Of a DNA stretch of 64,000 bases, positions 1-10,400 are shown one piece after another. Location of the stretch: assembly GCA_963781785.1 (NCBI GenBank), contig CAWAHD010000005.1, positions 1,798,001 through 1,862,000 of the forward strand. The letters are read 5' to 3'. A program made the translations under genes and the position numbers. The stretch comes from CAWAHD01 sp963781785 (GTDB lineage Bacteria; Planctomycetota; Planctomycetia; Isosphaerales; Isosphaeraceae). Under the pieces are notes generated by a model, which ran no database searches, was not told the DNA's origin, and saw only the letters and a list, made by a program, of their open reading frames with translations. Every line of letters begins with the position of its first letter. Position 1 is the stretch's first letter.

Positions 1-1
1 A

Positions 2-733
2 TACCAGGGGGGGCTGTCGCCGAATCAGACCGCCGTCATCCCGTCGACGATCCCGGGCGTTTATTACATCTTGATCGAAGGGAACTCGGAGCCGGCCGAC
101 GACTCGCCCGTTTCGGTACTGGCGGCACTGCTTCCCCTGTCGATCACGAACGTGCAGATCGATCAGGGGGGAGACAGCGCTTACGTGACCACGACGATCA
201 GCGGCGCCCAGTTCCAGTCCAATGCCATCGTCAAGCTGGTCATGCCGGGCTTTGCCGAGTACCAGCCACTCATCACGAATTTCGTGAACAGCACCGAGAT
301 CCTTGCCGAGTTCGACCTCACGGGCGCCCCGTTCGGCTTGTACGACGTTCAGGTCACCAACCCCGATGGTCAGCAGGCGATCGCGCCGTATCGCTTCGAG
401 ATCGAACAGACGGTCCAGCCCGATGTGACGATCGGCGTGGGCGGGCCTCGTTTCATTCTCGCGGGCGATACAGGTACCTACAGCGTGGCGCTCCAGAACC
501 TCGGGAATATCAACGCGCCTTATGTCGAGTTCAACGTCGGCATCCCCCAGTTGAGTAATGCGTTCCCAACCGACCTGAGCAACCCGAACATCGCCGATCC
601 GGTCAACGTCAACCTGTTCGACCTCCCCTACGTCGAGCTCAACACCAACTTGTCGGGCGCCGCCGGACTCGAGCCTGGACGCCCAGGTGCCGTATGCCAC
701 GCTCCAGTCACAGGCAGACACGGCCGCCAGTAA
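2..733 (+). CDS. Giant RHS/Ig-repeat secreted protein, part 1 (5' partial)
   Basis: The reading frame is open from base 2, so the gene begins before the window. This part encodes beta-rich sequence resembling IPT/TIG and other adhesin Ig-like modules, with phrases such as FGLYDVQVTNPDG. The coherent sequence stops at about base 665. The frame then runs into an unrelated tail, while the natural continuation is in the next frame from base 666, so one surplus base near 665 separates the two parts. Parts 1 to 4 (2-733, 666-7439, 7436-15223, 15223-17322) are almost certainly one gene coding for more than 5,700 residues. A surface or secreted location is inferred from the domain content, because the N-terminus is not in view. 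Confidence 0.75.
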   Translation, partial: YQGGLSPNQTAVIPSTIPGVYYILIEGNSEPADDSPVSVLAALLPLSITNVQIDQGGDSAYVTTTISGAQFQSNAIVKLVMPGFAEYQPLITNFVNSTEILAEFDLTGAPFGLYDVQVTNPDGQQAIAPYRFEIEQTVQPDVTIGVGGPRFILAGDTGTYSVALQNLGNINAPYVEFNVGIPQLSNAFPTDLSNPNIADPVNVNLFDLPYVELNTNLSGAAGLEPGRPGAVCHAPVTGRHGRQ

Positions 734-3700
734 CGGTCATATTCAGATCCCGGGCTACCTGTTCAACGAGGCCGCCGGGGGCTTTACCGGGTTCACCTTC
801 GACGTCACGACGTATCCTGGTCTGGCGGCCTTGAACGATCGCAGCTTCGACGCGCTCAAGGCCGAGCTCTACGCGGCATTTCCAGCTTATGCCCGGGAGG
901 GAATCCTCGACAACGGGCCGCAGGGTCTCGATCAGATCTCGCCCGGTCTCTACCAGATCTACGAAGAGTTCGGCGCAGTCCCCTCGTTATTCCAGATCCC
1001 ATTTATACCGTTCCAGTTCGACATCAACGCGTCGGCGACGACGCTCACGCGCGCCGAGTTCGTGGCGCAATCGATCTCACAGGCCGACGAGCTGCGAACC
1101 GCCATCCTGGCCGACAGCACCGCCCCGACGGCGCTGGAGAACCTGGCCGCCAGCCAGACGGCGTGGGAAGACCTCTACCTGGCCGGCCTCGAACAGGCGG
1201 GCGAGCTCTTGCCCGACGGCACCACGCCGCCGATCAGCCAGAACCCGCTGATCATGAGCCTGATGGCCACCCTGGCGACCGGTGTGCTGGCCGGTCCGGC
1301 CGGCAGCGGCATCATCTCCAGCGGCAACGTGTCCCAGTTCTTCAGCGAGCTGCTCACGTGGTACGGCAACAACACCGACGAGATCGCCCCGGCATCCATG
1401 TACAACGACCACGACAATCCCATTGCCAACTTGCTCCCATTCAGCCAGTTCAACCTGAACGCGACGCTGCCGACCAGCTTTGAAGACTTCAATGTTTATG
1501 TGCCATGGGTGGGATGGGGTGATCGTGCCGATCTGCCGCCGTCGTTCCAGATCAACAGCGTGCAGGAGGTCAACGGTCAGCCGGTGATACCGCTGGATCT
1601 CAGCCAGTACGTCGACAACCAGGGGCAGGACGCCGGGCTGGCGTCGATGACCGGGCCGTTCACCTCGGAAGACAACGGTTACATCCCCAATGGCCAGGCG
1701 CTGCCGTTCACCGTCAACTTCCAGAACGACCCCGAGGCCACGACCTCGCCCGGCGAGATCCGCATCACCACCCAGCTCGACCCCAGCCTCGACCCGCGCA
1801 CGTTCCGCCTCGGAGACATCCAGATCGGTGACATCGACATCCAGATCCCCAGCAATCTGGGGTTGTTCCAGGGAGATTTCGACTTCACCTCGAGCAACGG
1901 ATTTATCGTGCGGGTGAGCGCCGGCGTTGACCTTCAGTCGGGCACGGCGACCTGGCTGATCGAGGCGATCAACCCGGTGACCGGGCTGGTGATCACCAAT
2001 CCCGCCGACGGACTCTTGCCCCCCAACAACGCCGAAGGCGCCGGCGCCGGGTTCGTCACCTACACGATCGAGCCTTATGCCACGGCGGCAACGGGCACCC
2101 AGATCAGTGCGACGGCAACCGTGCTGTTCAATACCGCGGCGCCGCAGACGACCGCGGCGCTCACATACACGCTTGATTCTGTGGCACCGACAACCCAGTT
2201 AAGCGTTTCCCAGGTCGGCTCAAGCCCCAATTATCAGGTGACCTGGAACAGCACCGACGATGCGGGCGGCTCGGGCGTCGCCTACGTGACGCTGTATGTT
2301 TCCGAGGATGGCGGCGCCTATCAGATCTGGCAGGACCAGGTGGCGATGGCCTCCGGCACCATGATCTATCAGGGCCAGGCCGGGCACTCGTATCAGTTCC
2401 TGGCGCTGGCGACCGACGTGGCCGGTAATCACGAGCTGCCTCCCGCAGGGACCAACGCGCCGCAGGATACGACGACGGTGAACCTGGGCGCCTTGCCCAC
2501 GGTTCCAAATACGACTCCGCCCAACTTCGGCATTCCGCCGGCGCCCACGGTTCAGCCCTCGACCAATCCGTTGTTCACGCAAGCGCAACAAGGGGTGCCG
2601 GCCGCACCGCCGGCGAGCAACCCGTCGGAATTCATGACGGTGCTCGAGCCATTTCAGGCCCAGTCGTTTGCCACGGGTTTCGACCAGAGCGACGGCATCC
2701 TCGGGCCGATGGCGCTGGCCCAGGAGCCCGACGGCAGCTTCCTGGTCAGCGGTGGGGAATCGCGGAACGAGCTGTTCCACGTTCCGGAGAACGGCGGCGC
2801 GGTCACCACGCCGCTCGCCACGCTGCCATACCAGATCTTTGCTCTGGCGTTCGATGGCCAGGGTCATCTCTGGGCGGCCACCGGCGGCGGACCGCTGTTG
2901 CAGCTCGACCCGAGCACCGGCGCCATCGTCAACCAGTTTGGCGAAGGCATCACGCTGGCCCTGGCCGTCGACCCCAAGACCGACCAGATCTTTGTCGCCA
3001 CCAACAAAGGGGTCGCGACCTTCGACCCGGCGACCGGCACGTTCACGCAGTTTAGCCGCGACCAGAACCTGCGCGTCTCGAGCCTGGCTTTTGATTCAAG
3101 CGGCAACCTCTGGGCGGTCACCTGGCCCGATGCTCGCCAGGTCGTCGAGTTCAACGACGTGGCCCGTGCCCAGGTCATGCTGACCTTCGATTCCGACATT
3201 CAGTCGATCGCCTTCGGCCAGCAGGGAACCTATCTCGACAACTTGCTGTTCGTCTCGCACGACGACGCGCCCAATACTCCCGAAGGCACGGTCGCGCCGA
3301 CGCCGACCGAATTGACGATGGTCGACGTCACGACGCTCGAGCAAGTAGCCGTGGCGCAGGGGGGTACCCGAGGCTTCGCGGTCCTGGCCACCTCCGACGG
3401 CCGGCTCTTGATCAGCCAGTCGCACGAAGTGGACGTCCTCGAGCCAGTCGTGCCGCCGAACGTGGTGGCCGTCAACCCGCCGCCCAACAGCATCGCGGCG
3501 CTCCCGCTGGCGTTCGTCGACGTGACCTTCGACCAGGACATGTTTGCCGGAGCCGCCACCGACATTTCCTCGGTGACCGACCCGGCCAACTTTACCCTGT
3601 CCGGCCAGTCCACCGGCAGCGCGACCATCGAGACTGTCCATTACAATCCCACCACCAGGACGGCCCTTCTGGTGATCTCGGGCCTGGTTGCCGACTCGTA

Positions 3701-6700
3701 CACACTCACGGTCAGCGACTCGATCCAGAGCGCGAGCGGGCTCGGACTGCTGGTGCCGTATGTGACGCACTTCACGACCGTCAGCGATCTCTCCCCCTAT
3801 GTCTCACTGACCTTCACGACCACGCGATCGGACCGGAACACCGGGACGGTGTCGTTCGACGTGACGATCCAGAACACCAGCCAGTTCGATCTGCTGGCCC
3901 CGCTGCTCCTCATCCTCGACCCAGAGCCGGGCTTCACCGGCACGCCGCAGAACGCTGCGCAATCTTCCAGCGGAAGCTGGCTGATCAGCCTGAACAGCTC
4001 GGTCCCCGGCGGCGTCGAGCTGATGCCGGGCCAGAGCACGACCGGCACAACCGTGACGGTGAATGACCCGAGCGGCCAGGCGATCGCCTACACGACCGAG
4101 GTCTCGGGCCAGCCCCCCGGAGCCAGCGCGCCCGTGTTTGACAGCACGCCGGTGGCCAGCGCGACGGCGGGCGACGTTTACACGTACCAGGCCCAGGCGC
4201 ACGACCCGGACGGCTCGACCCCCGGCTTTGTGCTGGGCGACGCCCCGCCCGGCATGACCGTTGATCCAGTCACGGGACTCGTGACCTGGAAGACGCCGAG
4301 CTTGAGCCCTGCCACGGTGACGGTCGACCTCTTTGCGTACGATCCCAGCGGCAGCTACTTGATCCAGCATTTCTCGATTCAAGTCGCCGGCGGCAGCCTG
4401 CCGCCGGTGATTGGCCCGCTTCCTGCGCAGGTTTCTGGCAAGGAGGGCCAGCCGCTCGTGATCCCGGTGACCGCCACCGACCCCGGCGGCCGGCCGCTCA
4501 TCTACTGGGCCGCCGGCCTGCCCGGCGGGGCCACGTTCGACCCGGCCACGCACACGTTTCTGTGGGAGCCTGCCTACGGCCAGGCGGGCTCATATAACAA
4601 CGTGACGTTTTACGTCAACGACGGGGTGAGCACCGTCAGCTCGAGCATCTCGCTCTTGATCGCACCCAGCCCGCCGCCGCCCACTCTCGCGGCCGTGCCC
4701 GACCAGACCGTGCGCGAGGGAGACCACCTTCGGTTTACCCTGGACGGGAGCGATTCCGACGGCGGACCGCTCACGTATTCGAGCGCAGATCTGCCCGGAA
4801 ACGCCACGCTCGACCCCAACACCGGCATCTTCGACTGGCCGATCGGCTATGACCAGGCAGGCACCTTGACCGTGCCGTTCACCGTCACGAGCGCGGGCGG
4901 CGTCTCGACCTCCGTGATGGCCACCTACACGGTACTGGCCGCCGCTGCCGCGCCGATCTTCAGCCCACTGCAAAGCTGGCAAGTCAGCGAAGGCCAGCCG
5001 ATCTCGTTCGCGGCGTTTGCCGTCGATCCCCACAACCCGGCGTTCGAGCTGCCGACGCGCCTGCCGGATGGAACGCTTTCGCCGTACCCGACCACGCAGC
5101 CGACGGTCACCTACACCGTCAGCGGGCTGCCGCCGGGAGCGACGTTCGACTCCGACACCACGCTCTTTAGCTGGACGCCGGCCGACCACCAGAACGGGAC
5201 CTACAACGTCGTCTTCACGGCGACCAATGACGGCTACGGCGGGCCCCTTTCCACCAGCATCACGGTGCCGATCACGGTCTTGATCGTGAATCACGCACCC
5301 GTGGTCACTCCGATCGCCGACATCACGCTGTCGGCTGGTCAGCCGTTCGACCAGGCCGTAGAAGCCATCGACCCGGACGGCAACCCGGTGACGCTCTCCG
5401 TCGAAAACGGAATTCCCGGCTTTGCGCTGCCGAGCTTCGTCACGCTGACCGACAATGGCGGCGGCAACGGCATCCTCCACTTCAACCCACCGGCGGGCAA
5501 TCGCGGCACCTACACGCTGACCTTGCTCGCGACGGACGACGGCGACGGCCTCGGGCCTGCCGGCGTGCAGACCGGCACCTATACGTTCGTGGTCACCGTC
5601 GACTCGGCGACCCAGCTCCCCGTGCTCGATTACATCGGCGACCAGGTCGCCGTGATCGGTCAGCCGTTCACGCTCGACGTGAATGCGAGCGAGAGCGACC
5701 AGGACAACCTGACGTACGCCGTCAGCGGACTTCCGGCTGCCGCGGTGCTGACGCCGGCTACCTCCTACGGAACGGCCACGCTCAACTGGACGCCGACCGC
5801 GGCCGACTCCGGTGCGCACCAGGTCACGTTCACCGTGACCGACACGGGCAATGGCACAACCACGCAGCCGTCGTCGGTGTCGACGACGGTCCGGTTCGTC
5901 GTCCGCTCAAGCGACACGGCGCCGATCTTCCCCGCGAGCGCGGCGACGGCCACGGTCGCCGAAGGGCAATTGCTGAGCCTACCGGTGACCGCCACCAAGG
6001 AAGAAGGCGACGCGCTCACGTACACCGCCACAAGCCTGCCCTTGGGCGCGAGCATCGAACCGGCCACGGGATTACTCACCTGGACTCCGGCGCCTGGCCA
6101 GGCGGGCGATTACTCGGTGCAAGTGACCGCCGGCGACGGCAGCATGAGCAGCACCGAGACGGTGAACATCACGGTCACCCACACCGATTTCGCGCCGGTG
6201 TTCGTGCCGCTCTTGCCGCAGTACAGCCGTGAAGGCACCCCGGTCCAGTTTACTGTCGTCGCCGGCGACGTGGACGGCGATCCGCTCTTGTACAACCTGG
6301 TCAACCCGCCCACCGGCGCGACTTTCAACGCGTCGACCGGGTTGTTCACATGGACCCCGGGTTATGGCCAGGCGGGTGACTACACCCTCCACTTCACGGT
6401 CGCGGATCCGTCGGGAATGAGCGCGGCACTCGACGTGGTGCTGAATGTCGCTCACGTCGTGAGGCCGCCGGTCTTGGATACGCCGAATCACCAGGCGACG
6501 CTGGGCATGCCGCTCCGCTTCTTCGTCCAGGCCACCGACCTCGACGCCAGTACGAGCCTCACTTATTCCGCCCTCAACCTGCCCGAGAGCGCTTCGTTGA
6601 ACGCGCAGACCGGCGAGTTCGTGTGGACGCCCGGGCCGTCGCAGGCGGGCGATTATGTCGTCACGCTGCAAGTCTCCGATGGTCAAGCGACCTCGACAGA

Positions 6701-7439
6701 GAACATTCTGATCCAGGCGGCGGTGCATCCGCAGCTTCCGAGCGTGACGATCGTGCTGACTCCCAGCTTCCCGGCGATTCCGGGCCAGCGGGTGGTGATC
6801 AACGCGATCGCCAGCAGCGTGGCGCCGATCAGCGGCCTCGTGGTCATGTTCGACGGTCAGCCGCTCGCGCTCAACGCCAATGGCCAGGCCACGGTCACGG
6901 CCGGTACGCCCGGCCAGACCCTGATCACGGCCACGGCGACCGACGAGGACGGCCTGGTCGGCACGGCGACGGCTTATCTGAAAGTGCGCGACCCGAGCGA
7001 CACCACGCCGCCGGCCGTCTACTTCAACAGCTCGGTCCCCTTTGCCGTGCTGTCGAGCCCCACGATGATTCAGGGCACGGTTGCCGACGGCAACCTCGAT
7101 TCATGGACCCTGGCGATCGCCACACCCAATAACCCGGCGTTCACGGTGCTGGCGACCGGCAACACGCAGGTCAACGGCGGCGCACTGGGGCAGCTCAATC
7201 CGGCCGAGATGGCCAACGGTTTCTATCAGCTTCGCCTGACGGCGACCGATCTGAGCGGCCTCACGGCAACGACGACCGCCCAGATCGAGGTCCATACTGC
7301 CACAAAGCCGAGCGATGTCGTGGTGACCGACGCCGACCTGAGCGTCAGCCTGGACGGCACGACGGTCTTGATCGAGCGCACCTACGACCCGCTCAACCGC
7401 GACGGCAGCGGCGATTTCGGCGCGGCTGGAGCCTCGTGA
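666..7439 (+). CDS. Giant RHS/Ig-repeat protein, part 2 (beta-propeller plus nine putative-Ig repeats)
   Basis: This is the second in-frame segment of the giant gene. From N to C it holds further Ig-like modules, a beta-propeller-like stretch (about 2700-3430) with repeated phrases such as LAFDGQGHLWAA and LAFDSSGNLWAV, a Big_5/SbsA-like Ig module, and then nine successive putative-Ig (He_PIG) modules between about 4130 and 6720. Each of these starts near AP(V/I)F or PPV and carries a GLPPGATFD...F.WTP pattern. The segment ends at the start of an RHS-type unit (RTYDPLNRDGSGDFG), where it reaches a stop at 7437. Restoring one G near 7427 joins GDFG to GWSLVNRQTN in part 3, matching the later copy GDFGYGWSL at about 11490. 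The modules are known extracellular adhesion and carbohydrate-associated folds. Confidence 0.8.
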   Translation, partial: DSSLDAQVPYATLQSQADTAASNGHIQIPGYLFNEAAGGFTGFTFDVTTYPGLAALNDRSFDALKAELYAAFPAYAREGILDNGPQGLDQISPGLYQIYEEFGAVPSLFQIPFIPFQFDINASATTLTRAEFVAQSISQADELRTAILADSTAPTALENLAASQTAWEDLYLAGLEQAGELLPDGTTPPISQNPLIMSLMATLATGVLAGPAGSGIISSGNVSQFFSELLTWYGNNTDEIAPASMYNDHDNPIANLLPFSQFNLNATLPTSFEDFNVYVPWVGWGDRADLPPSFQINSVQEVNGQPVIPLDLSQYVDNQGQDAGLASMTGPFTSEDNGYIPNGQALPFTVNFQNDPEATTSPGEIRITTQLDPSLDPRTFRLGDIQIGDIDIQIPSNLGLFQGDFDFTSSNGFIVRVSAGVDLQSGTATWLIEAINPVTGLVITNPADGLLPPNNAEGAGAGFVTYTIEPYATAATGTQISATATVLFNTAAPQTTAALTYTLDSVAPTTQLSVSQVGSSPNYQVTWNSTDDAGGSGVAYVTLYVSEDGGAYQIWQDQVAMASGTMIYQGQAGHSYQFLALATDVAGNHELPPAGTNAPQDTTTVNLGALPTVPNTTPPNFGIPPAPTVQPSTNPLFTQAQQGVPAAPPASNPSEFMTVLEPFQAQSFATGFDQSDGILGPMALAQEPDGSFLVSGGESRNELFHVPENGGAVTTPLATLPYQIFALAFDGQGHLWAATGGGPLLQLDPSTGAIVNQFGEGITLALAVDPKTDQIFVATNKGVATFDPATGTFTQFSRDQNLRVSSLAFDSSGNLWAVTWPDARQVVEFNDVARAQVMLTFDSDIQSIAFGQQGTYLDNLLFVSHDDAPNTPEGTVAPTPTELTMVDVTTLEQVAVAQGGTRGFAVLATSDGRLLISQSHEVDVLEPVVPPNVVAVNPPPNSIAALPLAFVDVTFDQDMFAGAATDISSVTDPANFTLSGQSTGSATIETVHYNPTTRTALLVISGLVADSYTLTVSDSIQSASGLGLLVPYVTHFTTVSDLSPYVSLTFTTTRSDRNTGTVSFDVTIQNTSQFDLLAPLLLILDPEPGFTGTPQNAAQSSSGSWLISLNSSVPGGVELMPGQSTTGTTVTVNDPSGQAIAYTTEVSGQPPGASAPVFDSTPVASATAGDVYTYQAQAHDPDGSTPGFVLGDAPPGMTVDPVTGLVTWKTPSLSPATVTVDLFAYDPSGSYLIQHFSIQVAGGSLPPVIGPLPAQVSGKEGQPLVIPVTATDPGGRPLIYWAAGLPGGATFDPATHTFLWEPAYGQAGSYNNVTFYVNDGVSTVSSSISLLIAPSPPPPTLAAVPDQTVREGDHLRFTLDGSDSDGGPLTYSSADLPGNATLDPNTGIFDWPIGYDQAGTLTVPFTVTSAGGVSTSVMATYTVLAAAAAPIFSPLQSWQVSEGQPISFAAFAVDPHNPAFELPTRLPDGTLSPYPTTQPTVTYTVSGLPPGATFDSDTTLFSWTPADHQNGTYNVVFTATNDGYGGPLSTSITVPITVLIVNHAPVVTPIADITLSAGQPFDQAVEAIDPDGNPVTLSVENGIPGFALPSFVTLTDNGGGNGILHFNPPAGNRGTYTLTLLATDDGDGLGPAGVQTGTYTFVVTVDSATQLPVLDYIGDQVAVIGQPFTLDVNASESDQDNLTYAVSGLPAAAVLTPATSYGTATLNWTPTAADSGAHQVTFTVTDTGNGTTTQPSSVSTTVRFVVRSSDTAPIFPASAATATVAEGQLLSLPVTATKEEGDALTYTATSLPLGASIEPATGLLTWTPAPGQAGDYSVQVTAGDGSMSSTETVNITVTHTDFAPVFVPLLPQYSREGTPVQFTVVAGDVDGDPLLYNLVNPPTGATFNASTGLFTWTPGYGQAGDYTLHFTVADPSGMSAALDVVLNVAHVVRPPVLDTPNHQATLGMPLRFFVQATDLDASTSLTYSALNLPESASLNAQTGEFVWTPGPSQAGDYVVTLQVSDGQATSTENILIQAAVHPQLPSVTIVLTPSFPAIPGQRVVINAIASSVAPISGLVVMFDGQPLALNANGQATVTAGTPGQTLITATATDEDGLVGTATAYLKVRDPSDTTPPAVYFNSSVPFAVLSSPTMIQGTVADGNLDSWTLAIATPNNPAFTVLATGNTQVNGGALGQLNPAEMANGFYQLRLTATDLSGLTATTTAQIEVHTATKPSDVVVTDADLSVSLDGTTVLIERTYDPLNRDGSGDFGAAGAS

Positions 7440-10400
7440 ACCGCCAGACGAATCTCCAGACGAGCGTGGCAGCGACGGGAGAAGAGGCTTACGGCGTATT
7501 CAATGCGTTCCAGGTTGGCACCGAGGTCTATCTCACGCTGCCCACTGGCCAGCGCGTGCGCTTCACGTTCGCTCCACAGAGCGTGCAGGTCGCTGGCCAG
7601 ACGCTCTACCGCCCGGCCTGGCAAGCGGACAGCGGTGTAACTTACACCCTGGAGTCGACCAGTGCCCTGCTCTCCAAGGCGGGCAATGCCTATTACGATC
7701 TGGCGACCGGCCAGCCGTACAACCCCGGCAATCCGTTTTTCAGCGGGCCAAGCTATACACTCGTGGCCCCGGACCACACGCAATACCAGCTTGATGAAGA
7801 GGGAAACGTGATCGGCGAGGTCACGCCGTCGGGCGCTCAGCTCTTGATCAGTGACAGCGGCATCACGGCGGCCAACGGCCAGACGATCCAGTTCCTGCGC
7901 AACAGCCAGGGCTTGATCACAAGCATCGTCGCTCCCGACGGCCAGGTGGTGAACTATCAATATGACTCCAGTGGCAACCTGGTCTCGATGCAAAACGAGG
8001 CGACCGGCGGCTCGCAGCGCTACGGGTACTCGATCTCCTATCCCCATCTGCTCGTCGCGGCCGTGCGCTCGAACGGTAATAGCGAGCAATACACCCCCGG
8101 CACGACGACACCGGCATATATCCAGCGGGACCTGGGCGACGCCGCGCAGTTCGCGGGCACCACGATCAACAACACGCTCGCTGCCAACACGACGGATCTC
8201 TTCAGCTTCCGCCTGGATCAGACCGAGCTCGATTCCACGGCTAAGGGCGGCGTGCTCTTGCGCGTGCTCGTGCAAGGAACGGACGGCACGTTCGTTCCGG
8301 CGCCGCCGGCGATCGCCGGGTTGCAGCCACTCTCGGTGAACAGGCAAGGGACCATCGTCGTCGCCTTGTTCCAGATCAACATGCCGGGGCTCTATGTTGT
8401 TTCGGTTGCGGGTGCGACGGCCGCGACCACCGGCAAGTACGCGCTCAACGTCACGGTGGCGGGTGACATGAATGGCGACGGCAACGTCGACGGCAATGAC
8501 AGTGCGCTCCTGGCCGTGGCGCTGGGCAGCACGGCCGGCAGCGCGAATTACAGCCTGGCCGCAGATATCAACGGCGACGGCAAGGTCGACCAGCAGGACA
8601 CCGTGATCCTGGCCGGCGATTACGGGTTCCACGCGACGACTGCGGCGGTTCCCACCATGCCGCCGCAACGGCCGGTCTTCGATCTCGACGTCAACTCAGA
8701 CACGGCTCCAATTGGCGACGGCATGACAACGGCTGGGGCGGTGACCCTGGTCGGTGAAACCGACCCCAATGTGACCGTGACGCTCGAGCCGACCGGGGCC
8801 ACGACCACATCCAACCCCAACGGTTTGTTCGTTTTCTTCGGCGTGGCACTGGCCGGCGGCGCCAATGCCTTCACGGCGGTCGCGACCAACGCGGCGGGTG
8901 TGAGCAGCCAGTTCACCAAGATCATCACCCGCACGCAGCCCGGGCTCAGCCTGATTGCCCCGGTGATCTCGGCTCAACTGGCCGACGACACGGGAGTCTC
9001 GGCACTCGACAACATCACGGCGAACGACACGGTCACCGGCAGCATCACCGCGGCGAATCCGATCACCTCGTTCGAGGCGCAGCTCGATCAGTCGAGCGCA
9101 TTCAATGTTCTGAGCGCGCTTTCCGGCACGACGTTCACGATCACGCCCGCGCTTCTGGCCACGTTGAACGGCGGTCCGGTAGCCGATGGCAAGCACACGC
9201 TGACGTTGATTGCCAAGGACTCCAACGGCAACGTCTCTCAGCCGGTCACGGTGAGCTTCATCCTGATCACGACGCCGCCGGCGCCGGTGACGCCACAGCT
9301 CTTGGCCTCGAGCGATACCGGGATCAGTTCGAGTGACGGCATCACGCGGGACACGACGCCGGTCTTCAAGGTGGTCGCACCGGCAAACGCGATCGTCACG
9401 CTCTATGCCAACGGCGTGCAGGTCGGCCAGGCGACGGCGAACAACGGACCCGTATTCATCACAACGACGTCGCTGGCCGCCGGCACTTACCGGATGACGG
9501 CGACTGCAGAAGACGTCGCCGGAAACGTCAGCGCGGCGGCCGCGCCGTTGACAGTCGTTATCCGCACGACGCCCCCGGCCACACCGACCTTGGGGCTCGA
9601 TGCCGCTTCCCAGAGCACTCCGGGCCAGACGACCGAGACGAGCTTGCCGGTCGTGAACCTGACCGGCACGACGGATGCGGGCGCCTTTGTCGCGTTGTAC
9701 CGGCAGTGGGACCCGACCACGGCGATCAGGACGACGCAGGCCGATGCGAGCGGTGATTTCACGTTCAACAACGTGGCTCTGGCGGCGGGCTCGCAGGCAT
9801 TCATCGTGGTGGCGAGCGACGTCGCGGGCAACACGAGCGAGCTGACGCAGACGATCATGACGACGGCGAGTGACACCAGTGCCCCGGTGATCACGGCGGC
9901 GCTGGCTTTTGACACGGGGATTTCGAACACGGATGGCATCACCTCCCACCCGACGATCACGGGTGTGGTGGATGATCCCAGCGGGGTGATGAGCTTGTAC
10001 GCCGCGATCGACGGCGGTGCGATGATGGACGTGAGCGCGTCCCTCAGCGGAGAGGGCTTCACGCTGACGGCGGCCGACCTGGCGACGTTGAACGGCGGGA
10101 CGGCGGTTGCGGACGGCCCGCATACCGTGGCACTACAGGCGACGGACAGCCTGGGTCATCAATCGGCGGTGTTCGACTTATCGTTCACGCTAGAGAGCAC
10201 CCGGCCGCTGCCGCCCTTGGGCGTGCAGTTGCTTGCGAGCGATCTGACCGGGACGAGCAACACGATCACCAAGGATCGCTCGCTGACGGTGCAGATGTCG
10301 GCGGCGGCGGGCGCGATTGTGACCGTGTACATGAACGGCGCGCAGATTGGCCAGCAGACGGCCACCGCGGCGACGCTGAATTTCGCGGTGCCGGGGACAC

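Noticed and set aside
4590..5819. 409-residue minus-strand ORF under the Ig repeats
   Set aside because: Shadow of the giant gene, with repetitive RR/GR composition caused by GC-rich antisense codons.
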